Shown: positions 25,020-38,331 of the stretch, piece after piece
Numbering within the stretch: position 1 is the stretch's first letter
Layout of the letters: each line of letters starts with the position of its first letter
Assembly: GCF_029168945.1 (NCBI RefSeq)
Contig: NC_083606.1
Coordinates: 16,518,041 to 16,582,040 of the forward strand
Length of the DNA: 64,000 nucleotides
Direction of reading: 5' to 3'
DNA from: Cannabis sativa
Lineage: Eukaryota; Streptophyta; Magnoliopsida; Rosales; Cannabaceae
Position numbers and translations under genes: made by a program
Notes under the pieces: generated by a model
Told to the model about the DNA's origin: nothing
Database searches by the model: none
The model's input: only the letters and a program-made list of their open reading frames with translations

Positions 25020-25115
25020 CAACGAACTCACCGAATCTAGTTCGACCTAGTGTTGTACGCAGTGTCACACAGTATGTAGTGAAGTTAGTTGTGGGGTACT
25101 CGAGTCACTACTCTC
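25020..25115. repeat. Contracted satellite monomer (35-bp deletion)
   Basis: At 25041-25080 the first internal repeat passes directly into the second (ttcgacctag then tgttgtacgcagtgtc), so 35 bases between the paired internal repeats are missing. The unit is about 97 bases long. I saw no other monomer with this deletion. Confidence 0.85.
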
Positions 25116-28100
25116 CAACCGAACTCACCGAATCCAGTTCGAGCTAGGGTTGTACGGATTGACACTCAACCCTTCGACCTAGTGTTGTACGGAGTTTCAC
25201 ACAGTATGTAGTGAAGTTTGTTGTGGGGTATCGGAGTCACTACTCTCTCAACGAACTCACCCAATCCAGTTCGACCTAGGGTTGTACGGAGTGACACTCA
25301 ACCCTTCGACCTAGTTTTGTATGGAGTGTCACACAGTATGTAGTGAAGTTAGTTGTGGGGTACCGGAGTCACTACTCTCCCAACGAACTCACCGAATCCA
25401 GTTCGACCTAGGGTTGTACGGAGTGACACTCAACCCTTCGACCTAGTGTTGTACGGAGTGTCACACAGTATGTAGTGCAGTTAGTTGTGGGGTACCGGAG
25501 TCACTACTCTCCCAACGAACTCACTGAATCCAGTTCGACCTAGGGTTGTACGGAGTGACACTCAACCCTTCGACCTAGTGTTGTAGGGAGTGTCACACAG
25601 TATGTAGTGAAGTTAGATGTGGGGTACCGGAGTCACTACTCTCCTAACGAACTCACCGAATCTTGTTCGACCTAGGGTTGTACGGACTGACACTCAACCA
25701 TTCGACCTAGTGTTGTACGGAGTGTCACACAGTATGTAGTGAAGTTAGCTGTGGGGTACCGGAGTCACTACTCTCCCAACGAACTCACCGAATCCAGTTC
25801 GACCTAGGGTTGTACGAAGTGACACTCAACCCTTCGACCTAGTGTGGTACGGAGTGTCACACAGTATGTAGTGAAGTTAGCTGTGGGGTACCGGAGTCAC
25901 TACTCTCCCAACGAACTCACCCAATCAAGTTCGACCTAGGGTTGTACAGAGTGACACTCAACCATTCGACCTAGTCTTTTACGGAGTGTCACACAGTAAG
26001 TAGTGAAGTTAGCTGTGGGGTACCGTTGTCACTACTCCCCCAACGAACTCACCGAATCCAGTTTGACCTAGGGTTGTACAGATTGCAGTCAACCATTCGA
26101 CCTAGTGTTGTACGGAGTGTCACACAGTATGTAGTAAAGTTAGCTGTGGGGTACCAGAGTCACTACTCTCCTAACGAACTCACCGAATCTTGTTCGACCT
26201 AGGGTTGTATGGAGTAACACTCAACTATTCGACCTAGTGTTGTACGGAGTGTCACACAGTATGTAGTGAAGTTAGGTGTGGGGCACCGGAGTCACTACTC
26301 TCCCAACGAACTCACCCAATCCAGTTCGACCTACGGTTGTACGAAGTCTCACTCAACCCTTCGACCTAGTGTTGTACGGAGTGTCACACAGTATGTAGTG
26401 AAGTTAGCTGTGGGGTACCGGAGTCACTACTCTCCCAACGAACTCACCGAATCAAGTTCGACCTAGGGTTGTAAAGAGAGACACTCAACCATTCGACCTA
26501 GTGTTGTACGGAGTGTCACACAGTATGTAGTGAAACAAGCTGTGGGGTACCGGAGTCACTACTCTCCCAACGAACTCACCGAATCCAGTTCGACCTAGGG
26601 TTGTACGGAGTGACACTGAACCCTTCAACCTAGTGTTGTACGGCGTGTCACACAGTATGTAGTGCAGTTAGCTGTGGGGTACCGGAGTCACTACTCTCCC
26701 AACAAACTCACCGAATCCAGTTCGACCTACGGTTGTACGGCGTGACACTCAACCCTTCGACCTAGTGTTGTACGGAGTGTCACACAGTATGTAGTGAAGT
26801 TAGCTGTGGGGTACCGGAGTAACTACTCTCCCAACGAACTCACCGAATCTAGTTCGACCTAGGGTTGTACGGAGTGACACTCAACCATTCAACCTAGTGT
26901 TGTACGCAGTGTCACACAGTATATAGTGAAGTTAGTTGTGGGGTACTCGAGTCACTACTCTCAAACCGAACTCACCGAATCCAGTTCGAGCTAGGGTTGT
27001 ACGGAGTGACACTCAACCCTTCGACCTAGTGTTGTACGGAGTTTCACACAGTATGTAGTGAAGTTTGTTGTGGGGTATCGGAGTCACTACTCTCTCAACG
27101 AACTCACCGAATCCAGTTCGACCTAGGGTTGTACGGAGTGACACTCAACCCTTCGACCTAGTTTTGTATGGAGTGTCACACAATATGTAGTGAAGTTAGT
27201 TGTGGGGTACCAGAGTCACTACTCTTCCAACGAACTCACCGAATCCAGTTCGACCTAGGGTTGTACGGAGTGACACTCAACCCTTCGACCTAGTTTTGTA
27301 CGGAGTGTCACACAGTATGTAGTGCAGTCAGTTGTGGGGTACCGGAGTCACTACTCTCCCAACGAACTCACCGAATCCAGTTCGACCTAGGGTTGTACGG
27401 AGTGACACTCAACCCTTCGACCTAGTGTTGTAGGGAGTGTCACACAGTATGTAGTGAAGTTAGATGTGGGGTACCGGAGTCACTACTCTCCTAACGACCT
27501 CACCGAATCTTGTTCGACCTAGTGTTGTACGGACTGACACTCAACCATTCGACCTAGTGTTGTACGGAGTGTCACACAGTATGTAGTGAAGTTAGCTGTG
27601 GGGTACCGGAGTCACTACTCTCCCAACGAACTCACCGAATCCAGTTCGACCTAGGGTTGTACGAAGTGACACTCAACCCTTCGACCTAGGGTGGTACGGA
27701 GTGTCACACAGTATGTAGTGAAGTCAGCTGTGGGGTACCGGAGTCACTACTCTCCCAACGAACTCACTGAATCCAGTTCGACCTAGGGTTGTACGGAGTG
27801 ACACTCAACCCTTCGACCTAGTGTTGTACGGAGTGTCACACAGTATGTAGTGAAGTTAGTTGTGGGGTACCGGAGTCACTACTCTCGCAACGAACTCACC
27901 GAATCCAGTTCGACCTAGGGTTGTACGGAGTGACACTCAACCATTCAACCTAGTGTTGTACGCAGTGTCACATAGTATGTTGTGAAGTTTGCTGTGGGGC
28001 ATCGGAGTCACTACTCTACCAATGAGATCACCGAATCCAGTTCGACCTAGGGTGGTACGGAGTGACACTCAACCCTTCGACCTAGTTTTGTATGGAGTGT

Positions 28101-30254
28101 CACACAATATGTAGTGAAGTTAGTTGTGGGGTACTGGAGTCACTACTCTCCCAACGAACTCACCGAATCCAGTTCGACCTAGGGTTGTACGGAGTGACAC
28201 TCAACCCTTCGACCTAGTGTTGTACGGAGTGTCACACAGTATGTAGTGAAGTTAGTTCTGGGGTACCGGAGTCACTACTCTCGCAACGAACTCACTGAAT
28301 CCAGTTCGACCTAGGGTTGTACGGAGTGACACTCAACCCTTCGACCTAGTGTTGTACGGAGTGTCACACAGTATGTAGGGAAGTTAGCTGTGGGGTACCG
28401 GACTCACTACTCTCCCAACGAACTCACCGAATCAAGTTCGACCTAGGGTTGTAAAGAGAGACACTCAACCATTCGGCCTAGTGTTGTACGGAGTGTCACA
28501 CAGTATGTAGTGAAACTAGCTGTGGGGTACCGGAGTCACTACTCTCCCAACGAACTCACCTAATCCAGTTCGACCTAGGGTTGTACGGAGTTACACTCAA
28601 CCCTTCGACCTAGTGTTGTACGGAGTGTCACACAGTATGTAGTGAAGTTAGCCGTGGGGTACCAGAGTCACTACTCTCCCAACGAACTCACCGAATCCAG
28701 TTCGACCAAGGGTTGTACGGAGTGACACTCAACCCTTCGACCTTGTGTTGTACGGCGTGTCACACAGTATGTAGTGAAGTTAGCTGTGGGGTACCGGAGT
28801 CACTACTCTCCCAACAAACTCACCGAATCCAGTTTGACCTACGGTTGTACGGCGTGACACCCAACCCTTCGACCTAGTATTGTACGGAGTGTCACACAGT
28901 ATGTAGTGAAGTTAGCTGTGGGGTACCGGAGTAACTACTCTCCCAACGAACTCACCAAATCTAGTTCGACCTAGGGTTGTACGGAGTGACACTCAACCAT
29001 TCAACCTAGTGTTGTACGCAGTATCACACAGTATATAGTGAAGTTAGTTGTGGGGTACTCGAGTCACTACTCTCCAACCGACCTCACCGAATCCAGTTCG
29101 AGCTAGGGTTGTACGTAGTGACACTCAACCCTTCGACCTAGTGTTGTACGGAGTGTCACACAGTATGTAGTGAAGTTAGCTGTGGGGTACCGTAGTCACT
29201 ACTCCCCCAACGAACTCACCGAATCCAGTTTGACCTAGGGTTGTACAGATTGCAGTCAACCATTCGACCTAGTGTTGTACGGAGTGTCACACAGTATGTA
29301 GTAAAGTTAGCTGTGGGGTACCAGAGTCACTACTCTCCTAACGAACTCACCGAATCTTGTTCGACCTAGGGTTGTATGGAGTAACACTCAACTATTCGAC
29401 CTAGTGTTGTACGGAGTGTCACACAGTATGTAGTGAAGTTAGGTGTGGGGCACCGGAGTCACTACTCTCCCAACGAACTCACCCAATCCAGTTCGACCTA
29501 CGGTTGTACGAAGTCTCACTCAACCCTTCGACCTAGTTTTGTACGGAGTGTCACACAGTATGTAGTGAAGTTAGCTGTGGGGTAACGGAGTCACTACTCT
29601 CCCAACGAACTCACCGAATCAAGTTCGACCTAGGGTTGTAAAGAGAGACACTCAACCATTCGACCTAGTGTTGTACGGAGTGTCACACAGTATGTAGTGA
29701 AACAAGCTGTGGGGTACCGGAGTCACTACTCTCCCAACGAACTCACCGAATCCATTTCGACCTAGGGTTGTACGGAGTGACACTCAACCCTTCAACCTAG
29801 TGTTGTACGGAGTGTCACACAGTATGTAGTGAAGTTAGCCGTGGGGTACCAGAGTCACTACTCTCCCAACGAACTCACCGAATCCAGTTCGACCAAGGGT
29901 TGTACGGAGTGACACTCAACCCTTCGACCTTGTGTTGTACGGAGTGTCACACAGTATGTAGTGAAGTTAGCTGTGGGGTACCGGAGTAACTACTCTCACA
30001 ACGAACTCACCGAATCTAGTTCGACCTAGGGTTGTACGGAGTGACACTCAACCATTCAACCTAGTGTTGTACGCAGTGTCACACAGTATATAGTGAAGTT
30101 AGTTGTGGGGTACTCGAGTCACTACTCTCCAACCGAACTCACCGAGTCCAGTTCGAGCTAGGGTTGTACGGAGTGACACTCAACCCTTCGACCTAGTGTT
30201 GTACGGAGTGTCACACAGTAAGTAGTGAAGTTAGCTGTGGGGTACCGTAGTCAC

Positions 30255-32160
30255 TGTTGGGAATTATTTTACCAGGATCTTAGATCTACTCACAAGTATG
30301 TTTATTAACACCCTAAATGTGAACTTTCTAAAACGATAAAATAAACACATATAAAGTTAAGAAAACCTTACATTGATGCAGCAGAATTAATGTCTCCTTC
30401 CACTCAGATCTCTAACCCTTGATTCCTTTCTGTAGCAGAGTATAATCAAGATCTGAGCCCGAATCTCCTTCTTCTTCAAGCTTTGATCCTTCACAGTCTT
30501 CCAATCTATGATTGAGTTACTGCTTACTGTGTGTGGGCACTTACTCTTTCACTAGGGTCACGAAAAAGATGAAGGAAAAGAGGGAGAGAGGTTTCGGCCA
30601 AGGTAGAGAGTGAGGGAAGGCTCAGTTTTTCTGAAGAGAGAAATTTCTGTCAGAAAGGCTTATGAAAACTTATGATTTGACTGAGCTATCACTTTCTATT
30701 TATAGGCAACTTACTAGGTTTAAGTTTAGAATTATTTGGCATTAAAATAATAAAATAATAATTTGAAAAATCCTTTTAAATGGCCGGCCATAGGTGTTGT
30801 AATGGGCCCCACTTAATTTTGCAATTTTATCAAATTTTATCTCTATTTTCTCAAAAATGCCAATTTTCCAATTCTAACCTTTTAAATGCCAAAACTAATT
30901 ATTTAATAATTAAAATACATTATTAAATAATATTGTCATTTAATTTAATTATTAATTAGACATATAAAGTCCATTAATAAATAAATAAACCCAGAAAACT
31001 CTTTTCCTTACAATTTCACCCCTGAATAGTGAAAATTCATAAAATCAGACATAGTCTAACTTTAGAATTATAATTGATCAATCACGAATCAATTAATGAG
31101 TCTTATAAGCAGAATGTTCTCAACTAGAATGGGGACCATGGATCTATATGCTGAGCTTCCAATAAGTGAACCAAATTTACCAAGTAAATTCCTACTTATT
31201 AATTCTTCGTTGAATCCACTCTTAGAACTTAGAATTGCACTCTCAGACTTATATAGAGCATATTGTATGTTTCACGATACCAATATACTATCTCATTTAA
31301 CCATTGTTATAATCTTATTGTGATTTAAAGATCCTCTATATAGATGATTTACATCGAGATGGGATTTCTTTACCGTTCTCACCCCTCAATGTATTTTGCC
31401 CCTTAAAACACTTAGCTACCTGTAAATTGTGTTTAATGATCTAATAATTAGTCAGTTAAACAAGAGCTCATCCATTTACTTCTATTTGCTAAGCTCGAAG
31501 GGAATCATCACTTAACTTCTATACACCAGTAGAAGCTATAGATTCCATATTTATGTTCAGCACTCCCACTCAATCATACTATCATGTTCCCAAAATATAC
31601 GTATCACCCTGACCCAAAAGTAGGCTTAACTAATAAATCAAAGAACATGAATAGCACTCCTGAGTTGAGCCCAAGCATATCAGGATTTAGATTCTTTTTA
31701 ATCTTAAGATCAACTACTGATATTGACTTGGAAAGATATGTATAACGGTAAGTTTGTAATATCTTAACTTAGTTGCAATATCGGTCCAGTCCAATGTATA
31801 CTCCATACATTCGAAACTAGTATACTATACTAATGTCCTGGAAAGAACATAACACTTACTCCAAGTGTAAGTACACATCATCGCTGATTATCACATTAGT
31901 GTAAATCCAATAACACTGATGAAACAGGGACCAAAACTTTTGATTCATATGATCACAATCACATTCCACTGTGTTGACGATACTGTAATTGTGAATAAAC
32001 ATATGATCTGGATTTAACTGATTTTGTGTGTATGAATGTAATAAACATATTAAACATATTAAACCATTAGCATGTAAAATTCATGCAAACATCAATCACT
32101 TCAAATTTCTTATATTGATAACTAATCAGATTGTAAAGAGATTTATTTAGGGCATAAAAC
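30255..32160 (-). mobile_element. Solo LTR of an LTR retrotransposon, one end truncated
   Basis: About 1.9 kb of AT-rich DNA interrupts the satellite. The plus-strand left end is TGTTGGGAATTATTTT at 30255, an LTR end. The right end reads gggcataaaac and then passes straight into satellite (ctactccccc); the expected terminal bases ending in CA are missing. On the minus strand there is a good TATA box (TATAAATAG, 30696-30704), so transcription would run leftward. There is no gag, pol or second LTR. Satellite phase is kept, but no five-base duplication remains. The style of the ends suggests Ty1/copia (weak). The 75-residue frame at 31096 lacks family features and is probably chance. Confidence 0.75.
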
Positions 32161-34372
32161 CTACTCCCCCAACGAACTCACCGAATCCAGTTTGACCTAG
32201 GGTTGTACAGATTGCAGTCAACCATTCGACCTAGTGTTGTACGGAGTGTCACACAGTATGTAGTAAAGTTAGCTGTGGGGTACCAGAGTCACTACTCTCC
32301 TAACGAACTCACCGAATCTTGTTCGACCTAGAGTTGTATGGAGTAACACTCAACTATTCGACCTAGTGTTGTACGGAGTGTCACACAGTATGTAGTGAAG
32401 TTAGGTGTGGGGCACCGGAGTCACTACTCTCCCAACGAACTCACCCAATCCAGTTCGACCTACGGTTGTACGAAGTCTCACTCAACCCTTCGACCTAGTG
32501 TTGTACGGAGTGTCACACAGTATGTAGTGAAGTTAGCTGTGGGGTACCGGAGTCACTACTCTCCCAACGAACTCACCGAATCAAGTTCGACCTAGGGTTG
32601 TAAAGAGAGACACTCAACCATTCGACCTAGTGTTGTACGGAGTGTCACACAGTATGTAGTGAAACTAGCTGTGGGGTACCGGAGTCACTACTCTCCCAAC
32701 GAACTCACCGAATCCAGTTCGACCAAGGGTTGTACGGAGTGACACTGAACCCTTCAACCTAGTGTTGTACGGAGTGTCACACAGTATGTAGTGAAGTTAG
32801 CCGTGGGGTACCAGAGTCACTACTCTCCCAACGAACTCACCGAATCCAGTTCGACCAAGGGTTGTACGGAGTGACACTCAACCCTTCGACCTTGTGTTGT
32901 ACGGCGTGTCACACAGTATGTAGTGAAGTTAGCTGTGGGGTCCCGGAGTCACTACTCTCCCAACAAACTCACCGAATCCAGTTCGACCTACGGTTGTACG
33001 GCGTGACACTCAACCCTTCGACCTAGTGTTGTACGGAGTGTCACACAGTATGTAGTGAAGTTAGCTGTGGGGTACCGGAGTAACTACTCTCCCACGAACT
33101 CACCGAATCTAGTTCGACCTAGGGTTGTACGGAGTGACACTCAACCATTTAACCTAGTGTTGTACGCAGTGTCACACAGTATGTAGTGAAGTTAGTTGTG
33201 GGGTACTCGAGTCACTACTCTCCAACCGAACTCACCGAATCCAGTTCGAGCTAGGGTTGTACGGAGTGACACTCAACCCTTCGACCTAGTGTTGTACGGA
33301 GTTTCACACAGTATGTAGTGAAGTTTGTTGTGGGGTATCGGAGTCACTACTCTCTCAACGAACTCACCGAATCCAGTTCGACCTAGGGTTGTACGAAGTG
33401 ACACTCAACCCTTCGACCTAGTTTTGTATGGAGTGTCACACAGTATGTAGTGAAGTTAGTTGTGGGGTACCGGAGTCACTACTCTCCCAACGAACTCACC
33501 GAATCCAGTTCGACCTAGGGTTGTACGGAGTGACACTCAACCCTTCGACCTAGTGTTGTACGGAGTGTCACACAGTATGTAGTGCAGTTAGTTGTGGGGT
33601 ACCGGAGTCACTACTCTCCCAACGAACTCACTGAATCCAGTTCGACCTAGGGTTGTACGGAGTGACACTCAACCCTTCGACCTAGTGTTGTAGGGAGTGT
33701 CACACAGTATGTAGTGAAGTTAGATGTGGGGTACCGGAATCACTACTCTCCTAACGAACTCACCGAATCTTGTTCGACCTAGGGTTGTACGGACTGACAC
33801 TCAACCATTCGACCTAGTGTTGTACGGAGTATCACACAGTATGTAGTGAAGTTAGCTGTGGGGTACCGGAGTCACTACTCTCCCAACGAACTCACCGAAT
33901 CCAGTTCGACCTAGGGTTGTACGAAGTGACACTCAACCCTTCGACCTAGTGTGGTACGGAGTGTCACACAGTATGTAGTGAAGTTAGCTGTGGGGTACCG
34001 GAGTCACTACTCTACCAACGAACTCACCCAATCAAGTTCGACCTAGGGTTGTACAGAGTGACACTCAACCATTCGACCTAGTCTTTTACGGAGTGTCACA
34101 CAGTAAGTAGTGAAGTTAGCTGTGGGGTACCGTTGTCACTACTCCCCCAACGAACTCACCGAATGCAGTTTGACCTAGGGTTGTACAGATTGCAGTCAAC
34201 CATTCGACCTAGTGTTGTACGGAGTGTCCCACAGTATGTAGTAAAGTTAGCTGTGGGGTACCAGAGTCAATACTCTCCTAACGAACTCACCGAATCTTGT
34301 TCGACCTAGGGTTGTATGGAGTAACACTCAACTATTCGACCAAGTGTTGTACGGAGTGTCACACAGTATGTA

Positions 34373-37300
34373 GTGAAGTTAGGTGTGGGGCACCGGAGTC
34401 ACTACTCTCCCAACGAACTCACCCAATCCAGTTCGACCTACGGTTGTACGAAGTCTCACTCAACCCTTTGACCTAGTGTTGTACGGAGTGTCACACAGTA
34501 TGTAGTGAAGTTAGCTGTGGGGTACCGGAGTCACTACTCTCCCAACGAACTCACCGAATCAAGTTCGACCTAGGGTTGTAAAGAGAGACACTCAACCATT
34601 CGACCTAGTGTTGTACGGAGTGTCACACAGTATGTAGTGAAACAAGCTGTGGGGTACCGGAGTCACTACTCTCCCAACGAACTCACCGAATCCAGTTCGA
34701 ACTAGGGTTGTACGGAGTGACACTCAACCCTTCAACCTAGTCTTGTACGGAGTGTCACACAGTATGTAGTGAAGTTAGCCGTGGGGTACCAGAGTCACTA
34801 CTCTCCCAACGAACTCACCGAATCCAGTTCGACCAAGGGTTGTACGGTGTGACACTCAATCCTTCGACCTTGTGTTGTACGGCGTGTCACACAGTATGTA
34901 GTGAAGTTAGCTGTGGGGTACCGGAGTCACTACTCTCCCAACAAACTCACCGAATCTAGTTCGACCTACGGTTGTACGGCGTGACACTCAACCCTTCGAC
35001 CTAGTGTTGTACGGAGTGTCACACAGTATGTAGTGAAGTTAGCTGTGGGGTACCGGAGTAACTACTCTCCCAACGAACTCACCGAATCTAGTTCGACCTA
35101 GGGTTGTACGGAGTGACACTCAACCATTCAACCTAGTGTTGTACGCAGTGTCACACAGTATATAGTGAAGTTAGTTGTGGGGTACTCGAGTCACTACTCT
35201 CCAACCGAACTCACCGAATCCAGTTCGAGCTAGGGTTGTACGGAGTGACACTCAACCCTTCGACCTAGTGTTGTACGGAGTTTCACACAGTATGTAGTGA
35301 AGTTTGTTGTGGGGTATCGGAGTCACTACTCTCTCAACGAACTCACCGAATCCAGTTCGACCTAGGGTTGTACGGAGTGACACTCAACCCTTCGACCTAG
35401 TTTTGTATGGAGTGTCACACAGTATGTAGTGAAGTTAGTTGTGGGGTACCGGAGTCACTACTCTCCCAACGAACTCACCGAATCCAGTTCGACCTAGGGT
35501 TGTACGGAGTGACACTCAACCCTTCGACCTAGTGTTGTACGGAGTGTCACATAGTATGTAGTGCAGTTAGTTGTGGGGTACCGGAGTCACTACTCTCCCA
35601 ACGAACTCACTGAATCCAGTTCGACCTAGGGTTGTACGGAGTGACACTCAACCCTTCGACCTAGTGTTGTAGGGAGTGTCACACAGTATGTAGTGAAGTT
35701 AGATGTGGGGTACCGGAGTCACTACTCTCCCAACGAACTCACCGAATCCAGTTCGACCTAGGGTTGTACGAAGTGACACTCAACCCTTCGACCTAGGGTG
35801 GTACGGAGTGTCACACAGTATGTAGTGAAGTTAGCTGTGGGGTACCGGAGTCACTACTCTCCCAACGAACTCACCCAATCAAGTTCGACCTAGGGTTTTA
35901 CAGAGTGACACTCAACCATTCGACCTAGTCTTTTACGGAGTGTCACACAGTAAGTAGTGAAGTTAGCTGTGGGGTACCGTAGTCACTACTCCCCCAACGA
36001 ACTCACCGAATCCAGTTTGACCTAGGGTTGTACAGATTGCAGTCAACCATTCGACCTAGTGTTGTACGGAGTGTCACACAGTATGTAGTAAAGTTAGCTG
36101 TGGGGTACCAGAGTCACTACTCTCCTAACGAACTCACCGAATCTTGTTCGACCTAGGGTTGTATGGAGTAACACTCAACTATTCGACCTAGTGTTGTACG
36201 GAGTGTCACACAGTATGTAGTGAAGTTAGGTGTGGGGCACCGGAGTCACTACTCTCCCAACGAACTCACCAAATCCAGTTCGACCTACGGTTGTACGAAG
36301 TCTCACTCAACCTTTCGACCTAGTGTTGTACGGAGTGTCACACTGTATGTAGTGAAGTTAGTTGTGGGGTACCGGAGTCACTACTCTCGCAACGAACTCA
36401 CCGAATCCAGTTCGACCTAGGGTTGTACGGAGTGACACTCAACCATTCAACCTAGTGTTGTACGCAGTGTCACACAGTATGTTGTGAAGTTTGCTGTGGG
36501 GCATCGAAGTCACTACTCTACCAATGAACTCACCGAATCCAGTTCGACCTAGGGTTGTACGGAGTGACACTCAACCCTTCGACCTAGTTTTGTATGGAGT
36601 GTCACACAGTATGTAGTGAAGTTAGTTGTGGGGTACTGGAGTCACTACTCTCCCAACGAACTCACCGAATCCAGTTCGACCTAGGGTTGTACGGAGTGAC
36701 ACTCAACCCTTCGACCTAGTGTTGTACGGAGTGTCACACAGTATGTAGTGAAGTTAGTTCTGGGGTACCGGAGTCACTACTCTCGCAACGAACTCACTGA
36801 ATCCAGTTCGACCTAGGGTTGTACGGAGTGACACTCAACCCTTCGACCTAGTGTTGTACGGAGTGTCACACAGTATGTAGTGAAGTTAGCTGTGGGGTAC
36901 CGGAGTCACTACTCTCCCAACGAACTCACCGAATCAAGTTCGACCTAGGGTTGTAAAGAGAGACACTCAACCATTCGACCTAGTGTTGTACGGAGTGTCA
37001 CACAGTATGTAGTGAAACAAGCTGTGGGGTACCGGAGTCACTACTCTCCCAACGAACTCACCGAATCCAGTTCGAACTAGGGTTGTACGGAGTGACACTC
37101 AACCCTTCAACCTAGTCTTGTACGGAGTGTCACACAGTATGTAGTGAAGTTAGCCGTGGGGTACCAGAGTCACTACTCTCCCAACGAACTCACCGAATCC
37201 AGTTCGACCAAGGGTTGTACGGAGTGACACTCAATCCTTCGACCTTGTGTTGTACGGCGTGTCACACAGTATGTAGTGAAGTTAGCTGTGGGGTACCGGA

Positions 37301-37950
37301 GTCACTACTCTCCCAACAAACTCACCGAATCTAGTTCGACCTACGGTTGTACGGCGTGACACTCAACCCTTCGACCTAGTGTTGTACGGAGTGTCACACA
37401 GTATGTAGTGAAGTTAGCTGTGGGGTACCGGAGTAACTACTCTCCCAACGAACTCACCGAATCTAGTTCGACCTAGGGTTGTACGGAGTGACACTCAACC
37501 ATTCAACCTAGTGTTGTACGCAGTGTAACACAGTATATAGTGAAGTTAGTTGTGGGGTACTCGAGTCACTACTCTCCAACCGAACTCACCGAATCCAGTT
37601 CGAGCTAGGGTTGTACGGAGTGACACTCAACCCTTCGACCTAGTGTTGTACGGAGTTTCACACAGTATGTAGTGAAGTTTGTTGTGGGGTATCGGAGTCA
37701 CTACTCTCTCAACGAACTCACCGAATCCAGTTCGACCTAGGGTTGTACGGAGTGACACTCAACCCTTCGACCTAGTTTTGTATGGAGTGTCACACAGTAT
37801 GTAGTGAAGTTAGTTGTGGGGTACCGGAGTCACTACTCTCCCAACGAACTCACCGAATCCAGTTCGACCTAGGGTTGTACGGAGTGACACTCAACCCTTC
37901 GACCTAGTGTTGTACGGAGTGTCACACAGTATGTAGTGCAGTTAGTTGTG
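34373..37950. repeat. Multi-monomer block C, first copy
   Basis: Matches 38332-42040. The offset is 3959-3960 (30 monomers) up to about 35700 and 4092 (31 monomers exactly) after it, because the right copy has one extra monomer near 39680. Shared rare variants include agttcgaactaggg, gacctagggtggtacgg and gacctagggttttacag. Confidence 0.82.
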
Positions 37951-38331
37951 GGGTACCGGAGTCACTACTCTCCCAACAAACTCACCGAATCTAGTTCGAC
38001 CTACGGTTGTACGGCGTGACACTCAACCCTTCGACCTAGTGTTGTACGGAGTGTCACACAGTATGTAGTGAAGTTAGCTGTGGGGTACCGGAGTAACTAC
38101 TCTCCCAACGAACTCACCGAATCTAGTTCGACCTAGGGTTGTACGGAGTGACACTCAACCATTCAACCTAGTGTTGTACGCAGTGTCACACAGTATATAG
38201 TGAAGTTAGTTTTGGGGTACTCGAGTCACTACTCTCCAACCGAACTCACCGAATCCAGTTCGAGCTAGGGTTGTACGGAGTGACACTCAACCCTTCGACC
38301 TAGTGTTGTACGGAGTGTCACACAGTATGTA

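Larger units (their letters stand above)
10862..30254. repeat. Central satellite segment
   Basis: About 147 monomers without foreign DNA. A marker monomer ('type A', with gaagttaggtgtggggcacc and agtctcactc) starts its gtgaag word at 11400, 13243, 14562, 16145, 17201, 18652, 19969, 21816, 22872, 24323, 26266 and 29433. Intervals are whole multiples of 132 (14, 10, 12, 8, 11, 10, 14, 8, 11, then one interval about 37 bases short of 15, then 24 units), minus a few single-base deletions. The array therefore has a block structure but no single fixed higher-order period. Confidence 0.95.

Noticed and set aside
31096..31323. 75-residue frame inside the solo LTR
   Set aside because: LTRs are normally non-coding, and no family motif is present.
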